A stretch of 64,000 bases of DNA from CAYZJR01 sp964503045 (GTDB taxonomy: Bacteria > Cyanobacteriota > Vampirovibrionia > Obscuribacterales > Obscuribacteraceae): NCBI GenBank assembly GCA_964503045.1, contig CAZCZI010000002.1, positions 1 to 64,000 of the forward strand, given 5' to 3'. Shown in pieces: positions 34,848 to 45,322 of the stretch; position 1 is the first letter of the stretch, and every line of letters begins with the position of its first letter. The notes below the pieces were generated by a model. It saw only the letters and a program-made list of their open reading frames with translations, did not search any database and had not been told where the DNA came from. The translations under genes and the position numbers were made by a program.

Positions 34848-36092
34848 TTACTTCGTTCCTAAGAGCGATTTCATTTCAACAATTGCACGTTGCAATTGTA
34901 CGTCGTGCCCATCATTTATATCCGGTTGTTTTCCAGTCACCGAACAATTCCACCAGGGACCTCGTAAGACATCGTCAAATTTTACCGGTACGACTATATC
35001 TGGTTTTACTCCGACACCAGAGAGTTTCGAACCGTCGGCCGCTACGTTTTCCCACTCCGGTATACGTATTCGAGAGTATCGATCGACGTTTTCAATCTTT
35101 ATCACCAAGGCATGCCCTGAGGTTGTATCGCCGATTAGCTTTGCCCGTTTGTTTGCCTTCAAGCAACTGGCAAGCCCTTCAGCGGAGGTGTTTGACGTGG
35201 AGTTGATCAGAGCGATGACCGGGATGTTTCCTATCTGCACTCTCGGCTCGCCATCTATGAACTTCACTGATCCTCGATTCAACATTCCATAAGCTCTCTT
35301 GTTTCCGATAAAACATCCGCACAGATCACCAAAGTAAGTTCCGTCTGTCATGTTACTCCGGAGATCAACTATCAATCCCCTGGCTCCGGCTTGTTGGAGT
35401 TGGCCCATCGCTGTCATGAAGTGATCGCGTTTTTCTTCTTTGAGAAATGGAAAGGCGGGCTTGATGTAAAAGATTCCATCGTTCAATTTTTTCAAAAACG
35501 ATGTTGGCTCCGAATCTTCTGCCGTGGCTCGTAGAGTGAATTCGCAAAGTGACCCGTTGCGATTGGCTTGCACTATGACGTCTGTATCCGGAGCGCCGTT
35601 AAGTTGGCTCATAATCTGAGACCAAGTACCCATCGCAGGAATGTTATTGATGCTTTCGATTATGTCTCCGACGTGAATTCCTGCGCGTGCCGCCGGAGAG
35701 TCTTTCCCCACAATTTGTACTCGCCAACGCTCATTGGTTGCAGGTGCGAGTTCGCAGCCGATCGACCCAATGGTCGCTCCCATCATTTCGACGTTCCGAT
35801 CGTTTAAGGAGGCAATCATTGTATTGATCGCGGTAGTCGCCTCGGCGCTGGAATAGATTTTTCCATCGTATTTGTGTTCCCACTGCTTCCAATTTTCTGG
35901 GGAGAACGATGGGTGATGGTAGCGAAAATATATCCAGGACCATACGTATTTGTAGAGTTTTTGGTCCTCCAGTCGTTCATGTTTTAAACGATCATCCCAA
36001 AGAGAACTTTCCGTGAGCTCTTGAGTTGAAGCGTTCGTGGAAACGAAGAGACAAGTAAGGAGAGCCAAAAGCATAGCCGCTCGCGACTTCAT
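34848..36092 (-). CDS. S41-like peptidase with the catalytic Lys replaced (paralogue 2)
   Basis: 414 residues, tandem paralogue of the downstream gene: signal peptide (MLLALLTCLFVSTNAS), PDZ domain (DSPAARAGIHVGDIIESINN) and S41 domain (ALINSTSNTSAEGLASCLK). The dyad Lys is replaced: GDTTSGHAL where the sister has GDTTAGKGL (H327). S303 is kept, two residues before E305. Probably inactive or using a different base, perhaps a binding partner of the sister. The start overlaps the upstream collagen-like gene's stop by 4 bp (ATGA), so translation is likely coupled. Confidence 0.85.
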   Translation of the reverse strand: MKSRAAMLLALLTCLFVSTNASTQELTESSLWDDRLKHERLEDQKLYKYVWSWIYFRYHHPSFSPENWKQWEHKYDGKIYSSAEATTAINTMIASLNDRNVEMMGATIGSIGCELAPATNERWRVQIVGKDSPAARAGIHVGDIIESINNIPAMGTWSQIMSQLNGAPDTDVIVQANRNGSLCEFTLRATAEDSEPTSFLKKLNDGIFYIKPAFPFLKEEKRDHFMTAMGQLQQAGARGLIVDLRSNMTDGTYFGDLCGCFIGNKRAYGMLNRGSVKFIDGEPRVQIGNIPVIALINSTSNTSAEGLASCLKANKRAKLIGDTTSGHALVIKIENVDRYSRIRIPEWENVAADGSKLSGVGVKPDIVVPVKFDDVLRGPWWNCSVTGKQPDINDGHDVQLQRAIVEMKSLLGTK

Positions 36093-38975
36093 CGATGACC
36101 CCGCTTAAGTAGGATCAACCATCTCCACTTAGAGTTCTGGAAGGTCATATAACCACCCATTTCATTGAGATCTTTTCCGATTTCCATTTGGATTGGTCCG
36201 GTTTTCATTCCTTCCCAAGCCTGGATGGTACCAGTCCAACTGCCGCTAAAGATGTTTCCTGAGATGGTGCCGGTGACACGTATATTTGATCCAAACCCGT
36301 TGTTCAGCTGCATGGTCAGTTGATTACCGTTCTGAACAGCATTACCTGCCATTCCCGTGCCGTACTGTTCGAACGCACCATACCATGGGCCTGTGAGGTT
36401 GCGCACCGATGTCGGTGGCGGCTGTACAACCGGTGGTGGATTTACTATCGGCGGTGGATGTACCACCGGAGGATTGGGTGTAGTTGGCCGGCTGGGAATC
36501 TTGCGGTCTGCATAGAAGTCGCGTGGGTCTGGTTCCCAGCCTGGCCTTTCGATGTAGTACGTGCCTGAGATGCGTTCTTGGTAGCCCGCCTGATAGTTGG
36601 GGTTATAGGTGAATCTGTTGAACGTTCCCTTTTGATGGTAGCTTGGGCACTCCCAGGAGCCGGAGATGTTGTATCCAGACAGCGTTCCATGCCAGGTAGT
36701 GGTCCCGTTTGTGATTGTGACCATGCTGCCTGAGTGTGTAATCGTGACGTCGCCATCGCTGCCGTACCAATGTCCTGAGAGGTTGAAACCCGACGATGCG
36801 GGTGGGGATGGTGGTGTCACCGGTGGTGGATAGACCGGTGGTGGAGTTACCCGTGGAGGAGTGACCGGCGGAGGAGTGACCGGCGGAGGAGTGACCGGCG
36901 GAGGTGTCACTGAGATGGTTGGTGGCTTGCCGGTTGGGTTGCCCCAGGTTCCGCCTCCCACAGGAGGTTTGGGATTATCCCAAATGGTGCCGGGCTTGCC
37001 GCCGCCAGGTGGTGTCACCGGCGGCGGTGTCACTGAGATGGTAGGAGGCTTGCCAGTTGGATTGCCCCAGGTTCCACCTCCCGCAGGAGGTTTGGGATTG
37101 TCCCAAATGTTGCCGGGCTTGCCGCCGCCAGGGGGTGTCACCGGCGGCGGTGTCACTGAGATGGTAGGTGGTTTGCCGGTTGGGTTGCCCCAGGTACTAC
37201 CTCCCACGGGAGGTTTGGGCTTATCCCAAATGGTACCGCCGCTGCCTGGTTTGGTGCCATTGTCGGTAGTGCCTGGAGTGGTAATCGCACCTTGGCCTTG
37301 ATTCCAGCCGGTGCCTCCGCTTGTTACCGGGCCAAACACAGTACCGCCGGTCTGCTTAATCTTTCCAGGGTCATTAATAAGAGTGCCGGTTGTGCCGGGG
37401 AGTTTTCCTGGTGTGCCACCACCGCCGGTTCCAGGCGGATTGCCGCCGCCGGTTCCAGGCGGGTTGCCGCCACCGATTCCAGGCGGGTTGCCGCCACCGA
37501 TTCCAGGCGGATTGCCACCGCCGGTTCCAGGCGGATTACCGGTTCCAGGCGGATTGCCGCCACCGGTTCCAGGCGGATTGCCAGCGCCGGTTCCAGGCGG
37601 ATTGCCGCCACCGGTTCCAGGCGGATTGCCGCCACCGGTTCCAGGAGGATTGCCGCCACCGGTTCCAGGCGGATTGCCGCCACCGGTTCCAGGCGGATTG
37701 CNNNNNNNNNNNNNNNNNNNNNNNNNNNNNNNNNNNNNNNNNNNNNNNNNNNNNNNNNNNNNNNNNNNNNNNNNNNNNNNNNNNNNNNNNNNNNNNNNNN
37801 NGGATTGCCGCCACCGGTTCCAGGCGGATTGCCGCCACCGGTTCCAGGCGGATTGCCGCCACCGGTTCCAGGCGGATTGCCGCCACCGGTTCCAGGCGGA
37901 TTGCCGCCACCGGTTCCAGGAGGATTGCCGCCGCCGGTTCCAGGTGGATTGCCGCCACCGGTTCCAGGAGTACCGCCACCAGGAGGGTTGCCATTGTCTG
38001 TGGTGCCACCTGGTAGCTTGGGCTTCGGAAGAACTTCGATTGTTTGAGTGAGTGTGACGCTTCCGGCTTTGTTCTGGCGTACGATTATTTGGATCTGATA
38101 TATGCCGGGAGCAGCCTTCGATAAGGCGTTGTAACCCTGAGACCAAACGTAGGTTCCATTGTTATTTACGACAGCAGCTAATGCACTGGGCAGTTGCTTT
38201 CCGCTTCCAGGCATAACATGAATCTCGTTTGGAAGCATGTTCATTGGTCCTTGCTCCGGATAGAACACTTCGACCATTTCTGCGGTGTCACGATTCCAAC
38301 TGTCCACTAGGATACTGGCGGTCTTGCTCGGGAGTTCGTCCTGTACGAGCTGGATCTTGGGCGATTCAAGTCGGGCTCTTAGCACGGCATTCTTGGTTGA
38401 GGAATTCAGTGCATATTGAATGTTGCCTAAGCTGAAGTGGCGATCCGATGGCCCTCCGACGTCGAAGGAGACACTGCTATAACCTTTGTCCCTCATGCCG
38501 GGCGACGGCGTGTGAGGCGGGGCCGTGTAATCAAACTCTCGCGTGATGGTGCTAGTCAAAGTGCAATTTCTACTTCCAGTCTTAAAAGGTTCGGTAGAAC
38601 TCTTTTCACTGGATGGTTTACTGGAGTTCTTAACGACGCAACCTACTCCACCGAAAACATCATAGGGTCCGGATCTTGTGAAGTTTGCATTGATCTCGCA
38701 TTTGATTGGTACCTTGACGGACTCACTATAAGTAGCAGCGCTTCCGGTGATTGTTTCTGGAATCGTTATTCTGAACGTGCCGTCAACTTTCTCAGTTCCC
38801 TTTCCAAATCGGTCGTCGTAATGAACTTCCCAAGAAAATGGGACAGACGTTGATGCTGACGTGATTTCTATGTTCTCGGCGGGGGCCATCAAAATATCTT
38901 TATAGTTTGGTCCGACGATACTCACTTCACCGAGATTCAAAGTTGCCTTTTCGAAGTGGAAAGTGTCGACCTGAT
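36089..38975 (-). CDS. large secreted protein with collagen-like NPPGTGGG repeats (N-terminus in an assembly gap)
   Basis: The frame is open from the gap edge at 38975. Visible order: beta-sandwich part (TLNLGEVSIVGPNYKD on), a domain like the C-terminal domain of the neighbour (LRARLESPKIQLVQDE ... IYQIQIIVRQNKAG), then about 20 visible copies of an eight-residue repeat NPPGTGGG, a proline-rich part with a 41-residue unit three times, and two similar beta-rich modules at the end (LSGHWYGSDGDV, LTGPWYGAFEQY). The frame appears broken at the 37702 gap, but the 24-bp phase on both sides predicts a true gap of 17+24k bases, which restores one frame. It may also be continuous with the neighbour at 39076. 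Presumed cell-surface protein. Confidence 0.75.
36904..37260. repeat. 123-bp direct repeat, three copies
   Basis: GTGTCACTGAGATGGT recurs at 36904, 37027 and 37150, spacing 123 bp each time, encoding a 41-residue unit with IWDNPKPP, TWGNPTGKPP and TISVTPPPVTPP on the minus strand. Copies differ at only a few bases, so the expansion is recent or is being homogenised. Confidence 0.9.
37424..37975. repeat. 24-bp tandem repeat coding NPPGTGGG
   Basis: Unit GGTTCCAGGCGGATTGCCGC plus CACC (minus strand codes for NPPGTGGG). Roughly a dozen copies lie left of the gap and seven to the right, with rare variants (one shortened unit near 37540). The gap falls inside the array. Confidence 0.93.
37702..37801. 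other. assembly gap (100 N) in the 24-bp array
   Basis: Flanks stop at base 17 and resume at base 11 of the 24-bp unit, so the true length should be 17+24k, not 100. That length keeps the reading frame across the gap. Confidence 0.93.
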
Positions 38976-39075
38976 NNNNNNNNNNNNNNNNNNNNNNNNN
39001 NNNNNNNNNNNNNNNNNNNNNNNNNNNNNNNNNNNNNNNNNNNNNNNNNNNNNNNNNNNNNNNNNNNNNNNNNNN
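38976..39075. other. assembly gap (100 N) between the two large surface-protein frames
   Basis: The right flank codes for a GPGVGPGGP-type repeat; the left flank is already non-repetitive. The stop of the right-hand gene and the start of the left-hand gene must lie here, unless the two are one gene. Confidence 0.93.
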
Positions 39076-42000
39076 GGTCCGACGCCAGGTCCGCCAGGTC
39101 CTACACCAGGTCCGCCGGGACCACCCGGTCCTACGCCAGGTTCGCCGCCGCCTTCAGTACCTGGACTGCCTGGTTTGTTCTTGCCGAGCGTACTTTGTCC
39201 TCTAGGCACTACCGTCACAAGCAACGTCAGCACCACTTCGCCGGCGTCCTTTTGCCTAACGATGATTCTTACTTGTGTCGTACCAGGTGGTGCAGTCTCA
39301 CGTGCGCGGTAACCTTGACCAGCGAGGTATTCTCTTGTGTAATCGCCGGCACCACGCATGGAGAATGGTTCCATCGAAGTGTTTCCGGGGAATACTTGCG
39401 TTTGTCCTGGTAGAGAACCCCAACCGTCCAGAATCTGCGGGTAGACAATTTCAACTCTGTCTGCCGTGTTGCCGCGATAGCCGCTTATATAGATTCCGCA
39501 ATTTGCGGTTTCGCCTGGTGCAATGAATATTTCTGAAAATTCTAGACGCGCCCTCAGTCTTGCAACTTCTGCAGCTTCGGTGACGTCGAATGGTACTGAT
39601 CCGTACAAACTCTTGTATCCAGGCGCATCGACTCTGAAGTTCCACACGTGGCGACCACCCTGCGTAGATAGAAATCGAGAGACTTTCACGACGGAGTTCA
39701 TTCGGTCGGTAGCTGTCTTATTGAATGTCTGGTGAGTTTCTGTCTTGCCGCCGAAATTGACGTAGTCGTTTTCCTCGACTTGAACTTTTTCTCCTGTTGC
39801 CATTCCATTCAGTCGATAGCGCACAGTGAGCAGGAAGTTTGTGCCTACGGGGCCGGACTCCGGCGTTACTCTAGCCCAGAGAAGCTCAATGTCTTTGAGT
39901 GACTTATCTGCATCTACTCTAAATGGAAGCGTTTTGGTTATGCGTCCCAGCACGCCACCATCTATGGTGTAACTCCAACCGTAATTTCCAGGTGTTGTAC
40001 CTGTGTAAGTAACATCGAGATTTTTTACATTGTCAGCACTTGTGACTGAGTCAGTCGAATCGCGGAATGACATTCCTGTTGGCCCTGCGGTTATCGCACT
40101 GCCTTTGCGAACATCAATTGTTTCATTCGGACCCAATCCGACGACGTGATATGTGACGTGTAAAGCAAATTGTGTACCGGAAGGCCCTGATGTCGGTGTC
40201 ACGCTCTCGCTGTCGATAATCAGCTTCTTCGCAGGTTTTACGACGAATGATAACGTGTCGTTTCGCTGACCGAAACCGGGCACATCAATCGAGTATCGCC
40301 AATCGAAAACGCCGGGAGCGGTACTCTTATAGTCAATCTCCTTTACGACTTGCTTGTCTTGATAATTGATTCTGCGAGTCCTGCTTGGAAGTTGAACCGT
40401 TCCAACGGATTGACCCATGATCTCTGATGTTTCAGTGGCATCAACCCAACTCTTGTTACTAGTGAAACCGATCACTTTGTACACGACGCGCAGAGTAAAT
40501 CTGTCACCGACGAAACCTTCCGGATTTATCACTTGTTGTGACACTAGCTCTATGCGTTTTGGTTCTACTTTGAGTATTTCGACTTTTACGTCGCCTGCAA
40601 CCTGTTGTCCCTTCTCGGAGGTCAGCTCGTAGTGCCAGGTGTATGTTCCACCTTCTGGAGCTTGCCATGAATGCTTCGCAACCGGCCATTTATCACCAGA
40701 CTTCGTCAAATCTTCTGGGCTTATTGTGTGTTTATAGCTGCCATCAGCATTCTCGACTGTTCCTTTATATGTGACTTTATCGCCGACATTACCTTTCGTA
40801 TGAAATTGAAGTTCGAGACTTACAGGCGAGCCTGCAAATTGCGAACTCGGCACGGTAATCGCTTTGTCGACAATAATGGCTGCAGCAGCCGGTTTGACGA
40901 CTTTGAATTTGATCTTGTTGCCCTGGAGTTTTCCGTATTCTCCCGCGTCGATTTCATACGACCAGAAGTACTCACCAGGTGTTGTTTCCGAGATGCCTAG
41001 TGCGATGCGCCCGCGCTGAGAGTCATTGGTTATGGTTCTTTCGTTAGGAATTGAGGCGGCAACAGGACCGTCAACTTTAATCGTTTCTTTGACTTTGACA
41101 GTTTCGCCTGGTGGCAGTTTGAGTTCGTAGTCCAGGTTGAAGTTGAAGGAGTCTCCGGGGGCTCCTTCAGTCGGTGTTGCCACCACTTTTTCGAGTTTGA
41201 TTTGCGGTTTTTGTCCAGCGGGCTGCACGATGAAATGCAGCGAGTCCCTGTCGCGACCCTTATTATCACTGCCTTCCGGCAGGTCAATATTGAAGCGCCA
41301 ATCGTATGAACCTACTTTGTTGGCGGTGAACGATTCAACATATTTAAGACGGCCAACCTTCAATTTTTTGCGGTTAGTGAAACCTTTGTTTTCCGGACCA
41401 TCAATTTGAGAGGCTTCGACAACTTCGATCTCGGGCGGGTTTTGCCTGGGTGATGTCAGTTCGTAAGTCACCTCCAGCAAGATTTTGTCGCCGACGGTAA
41501 AAGTCGTGGAAGGCTGTGAGTCTGGTTTATCGAGTCGCAGCGCTGCTTCTTTTATGTCAACGCTGTTTTTCTCCTTCTCCTTCGGCATCGCCGGAAGCTT
41601 AAACGGAACAACACCCGTTTTTTCTCCGAACTCATCAGACTTCACTTTGTAGTGCCATTCATACTTGCCACCAACATTTGTAGCCGGCCAACTCTCCGTG
41701 TAGAAGTTTGGAAGATTGTTGGCAAGCTTTCGTTGCTGAGGAAGATTGTGGCGATGAATGGCGTCATCTTGTCCGTCCGGCACCGATTCCAGATGACCGC
41801 TGATGTCCACGTACCCTTTGCCGCCTTCGACGTGGTACTTCAAATCCAACTTGACGGGCTTGCCACCTTGAGCTCCCAATGTCGCGGCAGCAGAATCGAT
41901 TACAATCTCCCCACCTGTAACTGGCGCGAGATTCGCTGTTGGTTCGTAACCCTCGCACTCTGTGCGAACTAAAAGGTTCCACTCTCCAGGTGGTAGTTTG

Positions 42001-42728
42001 AAGTTTAGCGATTCTATTGGAATCGTGAACTGAGTGTCCCTTTCCGGCACAGCTACTGTCTTTTCCGCATGCAAAATTTCGTTGGATACACTGCGGCTTT
42101 TAAGCGAAAAGTACACTTTCACCGGCTTTGTTGCAGGCAGCTTACGCAGAGTGCTGAAGACGGCATTTCCTTTTATCGGTGCGTTGGCTGCCTGAATCGG
42201 CTGAACCGGCAGTTCGATTGTCCAAAAAGTGGCCGCCTGTTTTTTCTTCTTTTGCTTCGCGTCACGGATTGCCTGCTTCAGTCGCTCGTTGTCTCCAGTG
42301 GCAAGTGCCGTTGCGTAGGCCTGGAGCCGATCCATTTTTTCAGTATCACCATCAAGTATCGCTTTCTGCAGTCTCTCTTGAATTCTTACGCGGAGTGCTT
42401 CCTGTGCCGCTTTTGTCAGATTGTCGACGGCGTTATAGACTTGCACCGGCACACCGCCGACTTCATCTTTTACCTGATCCAGTACCGAAAGTAGAAACTC
42501 CACTGGATCGAACGTTAGTGGATTGTCGCAGAGCACAGGCAAAGCGCAAGCGAAGGATTGGAACAAGACAAGCAGAACCACCGCCAGGGCCTTTAGTCTT
42601 TGCCAAAGGGAACTCACGCGGCGCTTATCGCCGTATAGCGATCGAGGAGAGCCAGGAGTTGGGAGCGCCCGCACCGAGTTGGCCTTGTGGTTGGTGACGC
42701 CGGGTTTCCTGCCATTTCTGGCACGCAC
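39076..42728 (-). CDS. giant secreted protein with seven Ig-like repeats and a GPGVGP tail (C-terminus in an assembly gap)
   Basis: At least 1217 residues. The long N-terminus has a membrane or signal segment (LKALAVVLLVLFQSFACALP, about 46-66) and a helical region (about 70-160). After a beta-rich domain, seven repeats of about 105-115 residues follow, each of the form I-x-(L/V)...P...G..G(T/D).F.L.V.Y...G and ending near the F.WRY.ID.P.(F/Y)G pattern, which suggests Ig-like or macroglobulin-like sandwiches. A last domain (ARLRARLEFSEIFIAPGETA ... TQVRIIVRQKDAGEV) is shared with the next protein. The tail is GPGGPGVGP, running into the gap. GTG start. Likely exported to the surface; ligand unknown. 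Confidence 0.75.
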
Positions 42729-42830
42729 AATGTTTGCGACAGTTTAGGATACAACAGTCGGCTCGATTAGTCTGGCAAATTGCGCTCCAACTTAATTGCG
42801 TGTCATGAGTTAGCAGTTTTTGCTTTGCCG

Positions 42831-43703
42831 CTATTGGTCGTTTTTTCTGTCGTCAAGCAATCCCTGAAACGCTCGTTCTAATTGATTTCCTGCGATTGCC
42901 ACTTCCGGGGTTCGAACTTTGTTTGGATAACCAGTCGGATAAGCAAAGAATGAAGTCGGAAATTCGTGTACGGTGATCGACTTGGTGAGGACGGCTGCCG
43001 TTGTATAACCTCGATAGTAATGATTGGCAATCTCAAGCGGAAAACCGACTTCGGTAGGAGTTTTCAGCATACTTTGCACGAGCTCAGTTTGCCTTTTACC
43101 GACGTTTAACTCGGCTCCGACAACCGAGATGGTGTCAGGATTACGGACGACTTCTAGGCCTTTGATCTTGGAAGACCGAGGAGGCAAAAAGATTGCCGAT
43201 GCTGCTCTTCCGGAAAACGGCGCGATGATTTTCAGCGCAGGCTTACCCAAGATCGTAGTCTTTTTCAATTTTGTTGCTGGAGAAGTGAAATGATCCTTTC
43301 GAAGATCAACTATTGTTGGAAATCCGTTTTTCTTCCAAAGTTCCCATGGAACCTCAATTATCGTCTTCTCAGTGGGGTTAGAACAAACCACTTTCCATGC
43401 CGGTGCTGACGCGTGAATCTCGCCGCCACCCTGAAATTTGACCTTCACCATATTTGGTGTCAGGTAGATACGCAGCCCCCCATACTCGGATGACATCATG
43501 TCTACAACAGTTGCTTTTACAAGAGCAGCGTTTTCGGCTGTTTCCTTTTTAGCTTGTTTGATGGCTTGAGTCGTTTGCTTTGCGGTTTCTTTTGCAGTTG
43601 GCTTCGTTGATTCCTTACTATTGGCAGGAACGGCAATAAGTGACCCCGCGGCAATAGTAAGAACAACCGCCAATTTGTGATGTCTAGTGAGAATTCCAAA
43701 CAT
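42831..43703 (-). CDS. exported protein of unknown function
   Basis: 290 residues, not recognised. Signal peptide (KLAVVLTIAAGSLIAVPANS, cleavage near 29), then a Lys/Thr/Ala-rich helix (about 30-60), then a compact mixed domain with YGGLRIYLTPNMVKVKFQGG, TIIEVPWELWKKNGFP and FLPPRSSKIKGLEVVRN. No catalytic pattern seen. Its start is 5 bases after the caspase-like gene stop, which points to a joint role. Confidence 0.65.
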   Translation of the reverse strand: MFGILTRHHKLAVVLTIAAGSLIAVPANSKESTKPTAKETAKQTTQAIKQAKKETAENAALVKATVVDMMSSEYGGLRIYLTPNMVKVKFQGGGEIHASAPAWKVVCSNPTEKTIIEVPWELWKKNGFPTIVDLRKDHFTSPATKLKKTTILGKPALKIIAPFSGRAASAIFLPPRSSKIKGLEVVRNPDTISVVGAELNVGKRQTELVQSMLKTPTEVGFPLEIANHYYRGYTTAAVLTKSITVHEFPTSFFAYPTGYPNKVRTPEVAIAGNQLERAFQGLLDDRKNDQ

Positions 43704-43708
43704 TCTTC

Positions 43709-45304
43709 TTATTTGCCCTTGATGGCGCGTGCAATATCCTTGCTCAAATCTCCGGTAATTCTTGGTGCCAGAAAATTCTTGATCATCGACAGAATCGCAG
43801 GACTTTGATCGGTGAGTGGAACATGCTCGATTCTTCTATCTTTGACCTGCCAGAGCACTTCTCCGGTGTCTCCGGTCACGACTTTGGCCGACACTTTCGA
43901 GATCAATTCGTCGCTTTGATAGCTGGTGCGAATTTGCAAAGTCTGAATCGTAATTTGAAGCAAATACAAAGCCTGCGAGTCGCGCGCAAGCGTCAGCCAC
44001 TGCGAAGGCGGTACAGCACCCAACGCCGGCGATTTTTGCGCGTACGCTGCAAGGAGCTCAGGTCCTGGATTGTATTCAAACAATTCAGTCCCAGCAAGTT
44101 GTTTCTTTAGTCTGATCATCATGCTTTCGCGAACTGCTTGACCCATGTTCGCAACTTCCGGTGATGCTTTGACTTTTATGTCGCCTTTCGCGTCTAAGCC
44201 GCTCCATATCTCATCGAGAATGATTTCTTGCGGACCAATCACGGGCAGAACAGCGACGCGCGATTGCAGTTTGATGTTGCTGCCGGAAATAGCACCTGCC
44301 TCTACAGTTGGTGCATTCGGTTGCATGGCGATAGTGGATGAAGTGTTGGAGGGAACGGCGGAGGTGGTTCCAAAGTTGATAGTCGGTTCTCTAGGAAGAC
44401 CTGGTCGGGGTCTGGCAGGCCGGCATGCAAGCATCAGATCGTTGCCTCGCCATTTGCTTTTGAGCTGTGGGTTTTGCAGCTCGCCGCGATCTCGAAGAAC
44501 TTCCGATTGCACTTGCCCTTTGAGATTTTCGTATGCTTCTCCGAGTTTTGTATATTCGCCTCGCATCTTCAAGCTGTCGATTAGGTGCTTGGTGAAAACG
44601 CTGTTTTGATAATTTTTTCCTTCCCATGAAACTTCGCTGGGAGCACTGGAGCAGATGACGAGCTGCCCTGTGCCGCTCATGATTTCGTCGGCATCGTAGT
44701 TGCCTTTTCTGATCAATCCCTTCTCGGCAGTCTTTGCTGCACCACTGTGACAAGCATCGAGAATCACAATGACGCGCTCGGCATGAACGCGTTGCTTGAT
44801 GATGCGTGTAAGCTCTTGAATCGGAATCCCGGTTGCATACAAACTGTTTTTGTTGGTGTTGTGTGCAACCAAATAGTTTAATCCCTCAACATCAACCGTC
44901 GAAGGGCTGCCATGGCTGGAGATGTAGATGACAACAAGATCGTCCGGTTGAGCCACGCGCGGCAACCACTTGTCACCAAGTTCTGCCAAGATGTTTTCGC
45001 GAGTTGCTTCTTCGTCGAGCAAAACGCGAACATGGTCGGGAGCGAATCTTTCTTCCTTCGTTAAGAAGTTAGCAAAGTCTTGTGCGTCTTTGGCTGCGAA
45101 ACTGAGAGCAATGCTCGGGTCTGCAAATTTGCTGATGCCTACGACTAATGCCCACTTGTCGGCAACTGGTTTCGATAAGGCGTCTTGTGCAAGTGCAGGA
45201 GTTGCCAATGCAACATTGAAGGTAATTACCACAAGGTTGACGAACACCATAGATAGTGCCGCCAGCCGCCAACAACCGATCCGACTGTTCCTAAAAAGTC
45301 TCAT
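43709..45304 (-). CDS. secreted caspase-like (C14) protease with a C-terminal lipoprotein-type domain
   Basis: 531 residues. After a membrane or signal segment (LSMVFVNLVVITFNVALATP, cleaved near 40) comes a caspase-fold domain: WALVVGISKF, catalytic His in YISSHGSPS (H131) and Cys in VILDACHSGAAKT (C185), both intact, as in metacaspase/paracaspase-like proteins. A linker (about 300-350, Pro/Thr/Ala) is followed by a domain (AVLPVIGPQEIILDEIWSGL ... VLWQVKDRRIEHVP) that recalls the CsgG/LpoB-type fold; that is a guess. Prokaryotic homologues cut after Arg or Lys, and some act in cell death or defence. Exported and in a surface-protein block here. Confidence 0.85.
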   Translation of the reverse strand: MRLFRNSRIGCWRLAALSMVFVNLVVITFNVALATPALAQDALSKPVADKWALVVGISKFADPSIALSFAAKDAQDFANFLTKEERFAPDHVRVLLDEEATRENILAELGDKWLPRVAQPDDLVVIYISSHGSPSTVDVEGLNYLVAHNTNKNSLYATGIPIQELTRIIKQRVHAERVIVILDACHSGAAKTAEKGLIRKGNYDADEIMSGTGQLVICSSAPSEVSWEGKNYQNSVFTKHLIDSLKMRGEYTKLGEAYENLKGQVQSEVLRDRGELQNPQLKSKWRGNDLMLACRPARPRPGLPREPTINFGTTSAVPSNTSSTIAMQPNAPTVEAGAISGSNIKLQSRVAVLPVIGPQEIILDEIWSGLDAKGDIKVKASPEVANMGQAVRESMMIRLKKQLAGTELFEYNPGPELLAAYAQKSPALGAVPPSQWLTLARDSQALYLLQITIQTLQIRTSYQSDELISKVSAKVVTGDTGEVLWQVKDRRIEHVPLTDQSPAILSMIKNFLAPRITGDLSKDIARAIKGK

Positions 45305-45322
45305 TTGATGATTATAGCAATG

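Noticed and set aside
37424..37975. CRISPR array in the 24-bp repeats
   Set aside because: The units are contiguous with no unique spacers and they code for a regular protein repeat.
36861..38051. Long + strand frames rich in Pro/Gly or Arg across the collagen-like region
   Set aside because: They are mirror frames of the 24-bp repeat, which is open in several frames; the minus-strand frame has the folded domains on both sides.
37324..38940. Apparent frameshift in the collagen-like gene
   Set aside because: Explained by the arbitrary 100-N length; the repeat phase predicts a length that keeps one frame.
42895..42930. tRNA-like GGGGTTCGAAC stretch
   Set aside because: Lies within the coding sequence of the secreted unknown protein and no cloverleaf arms surround it. 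No tRNA or rRNA was recognised anywhere in the window.
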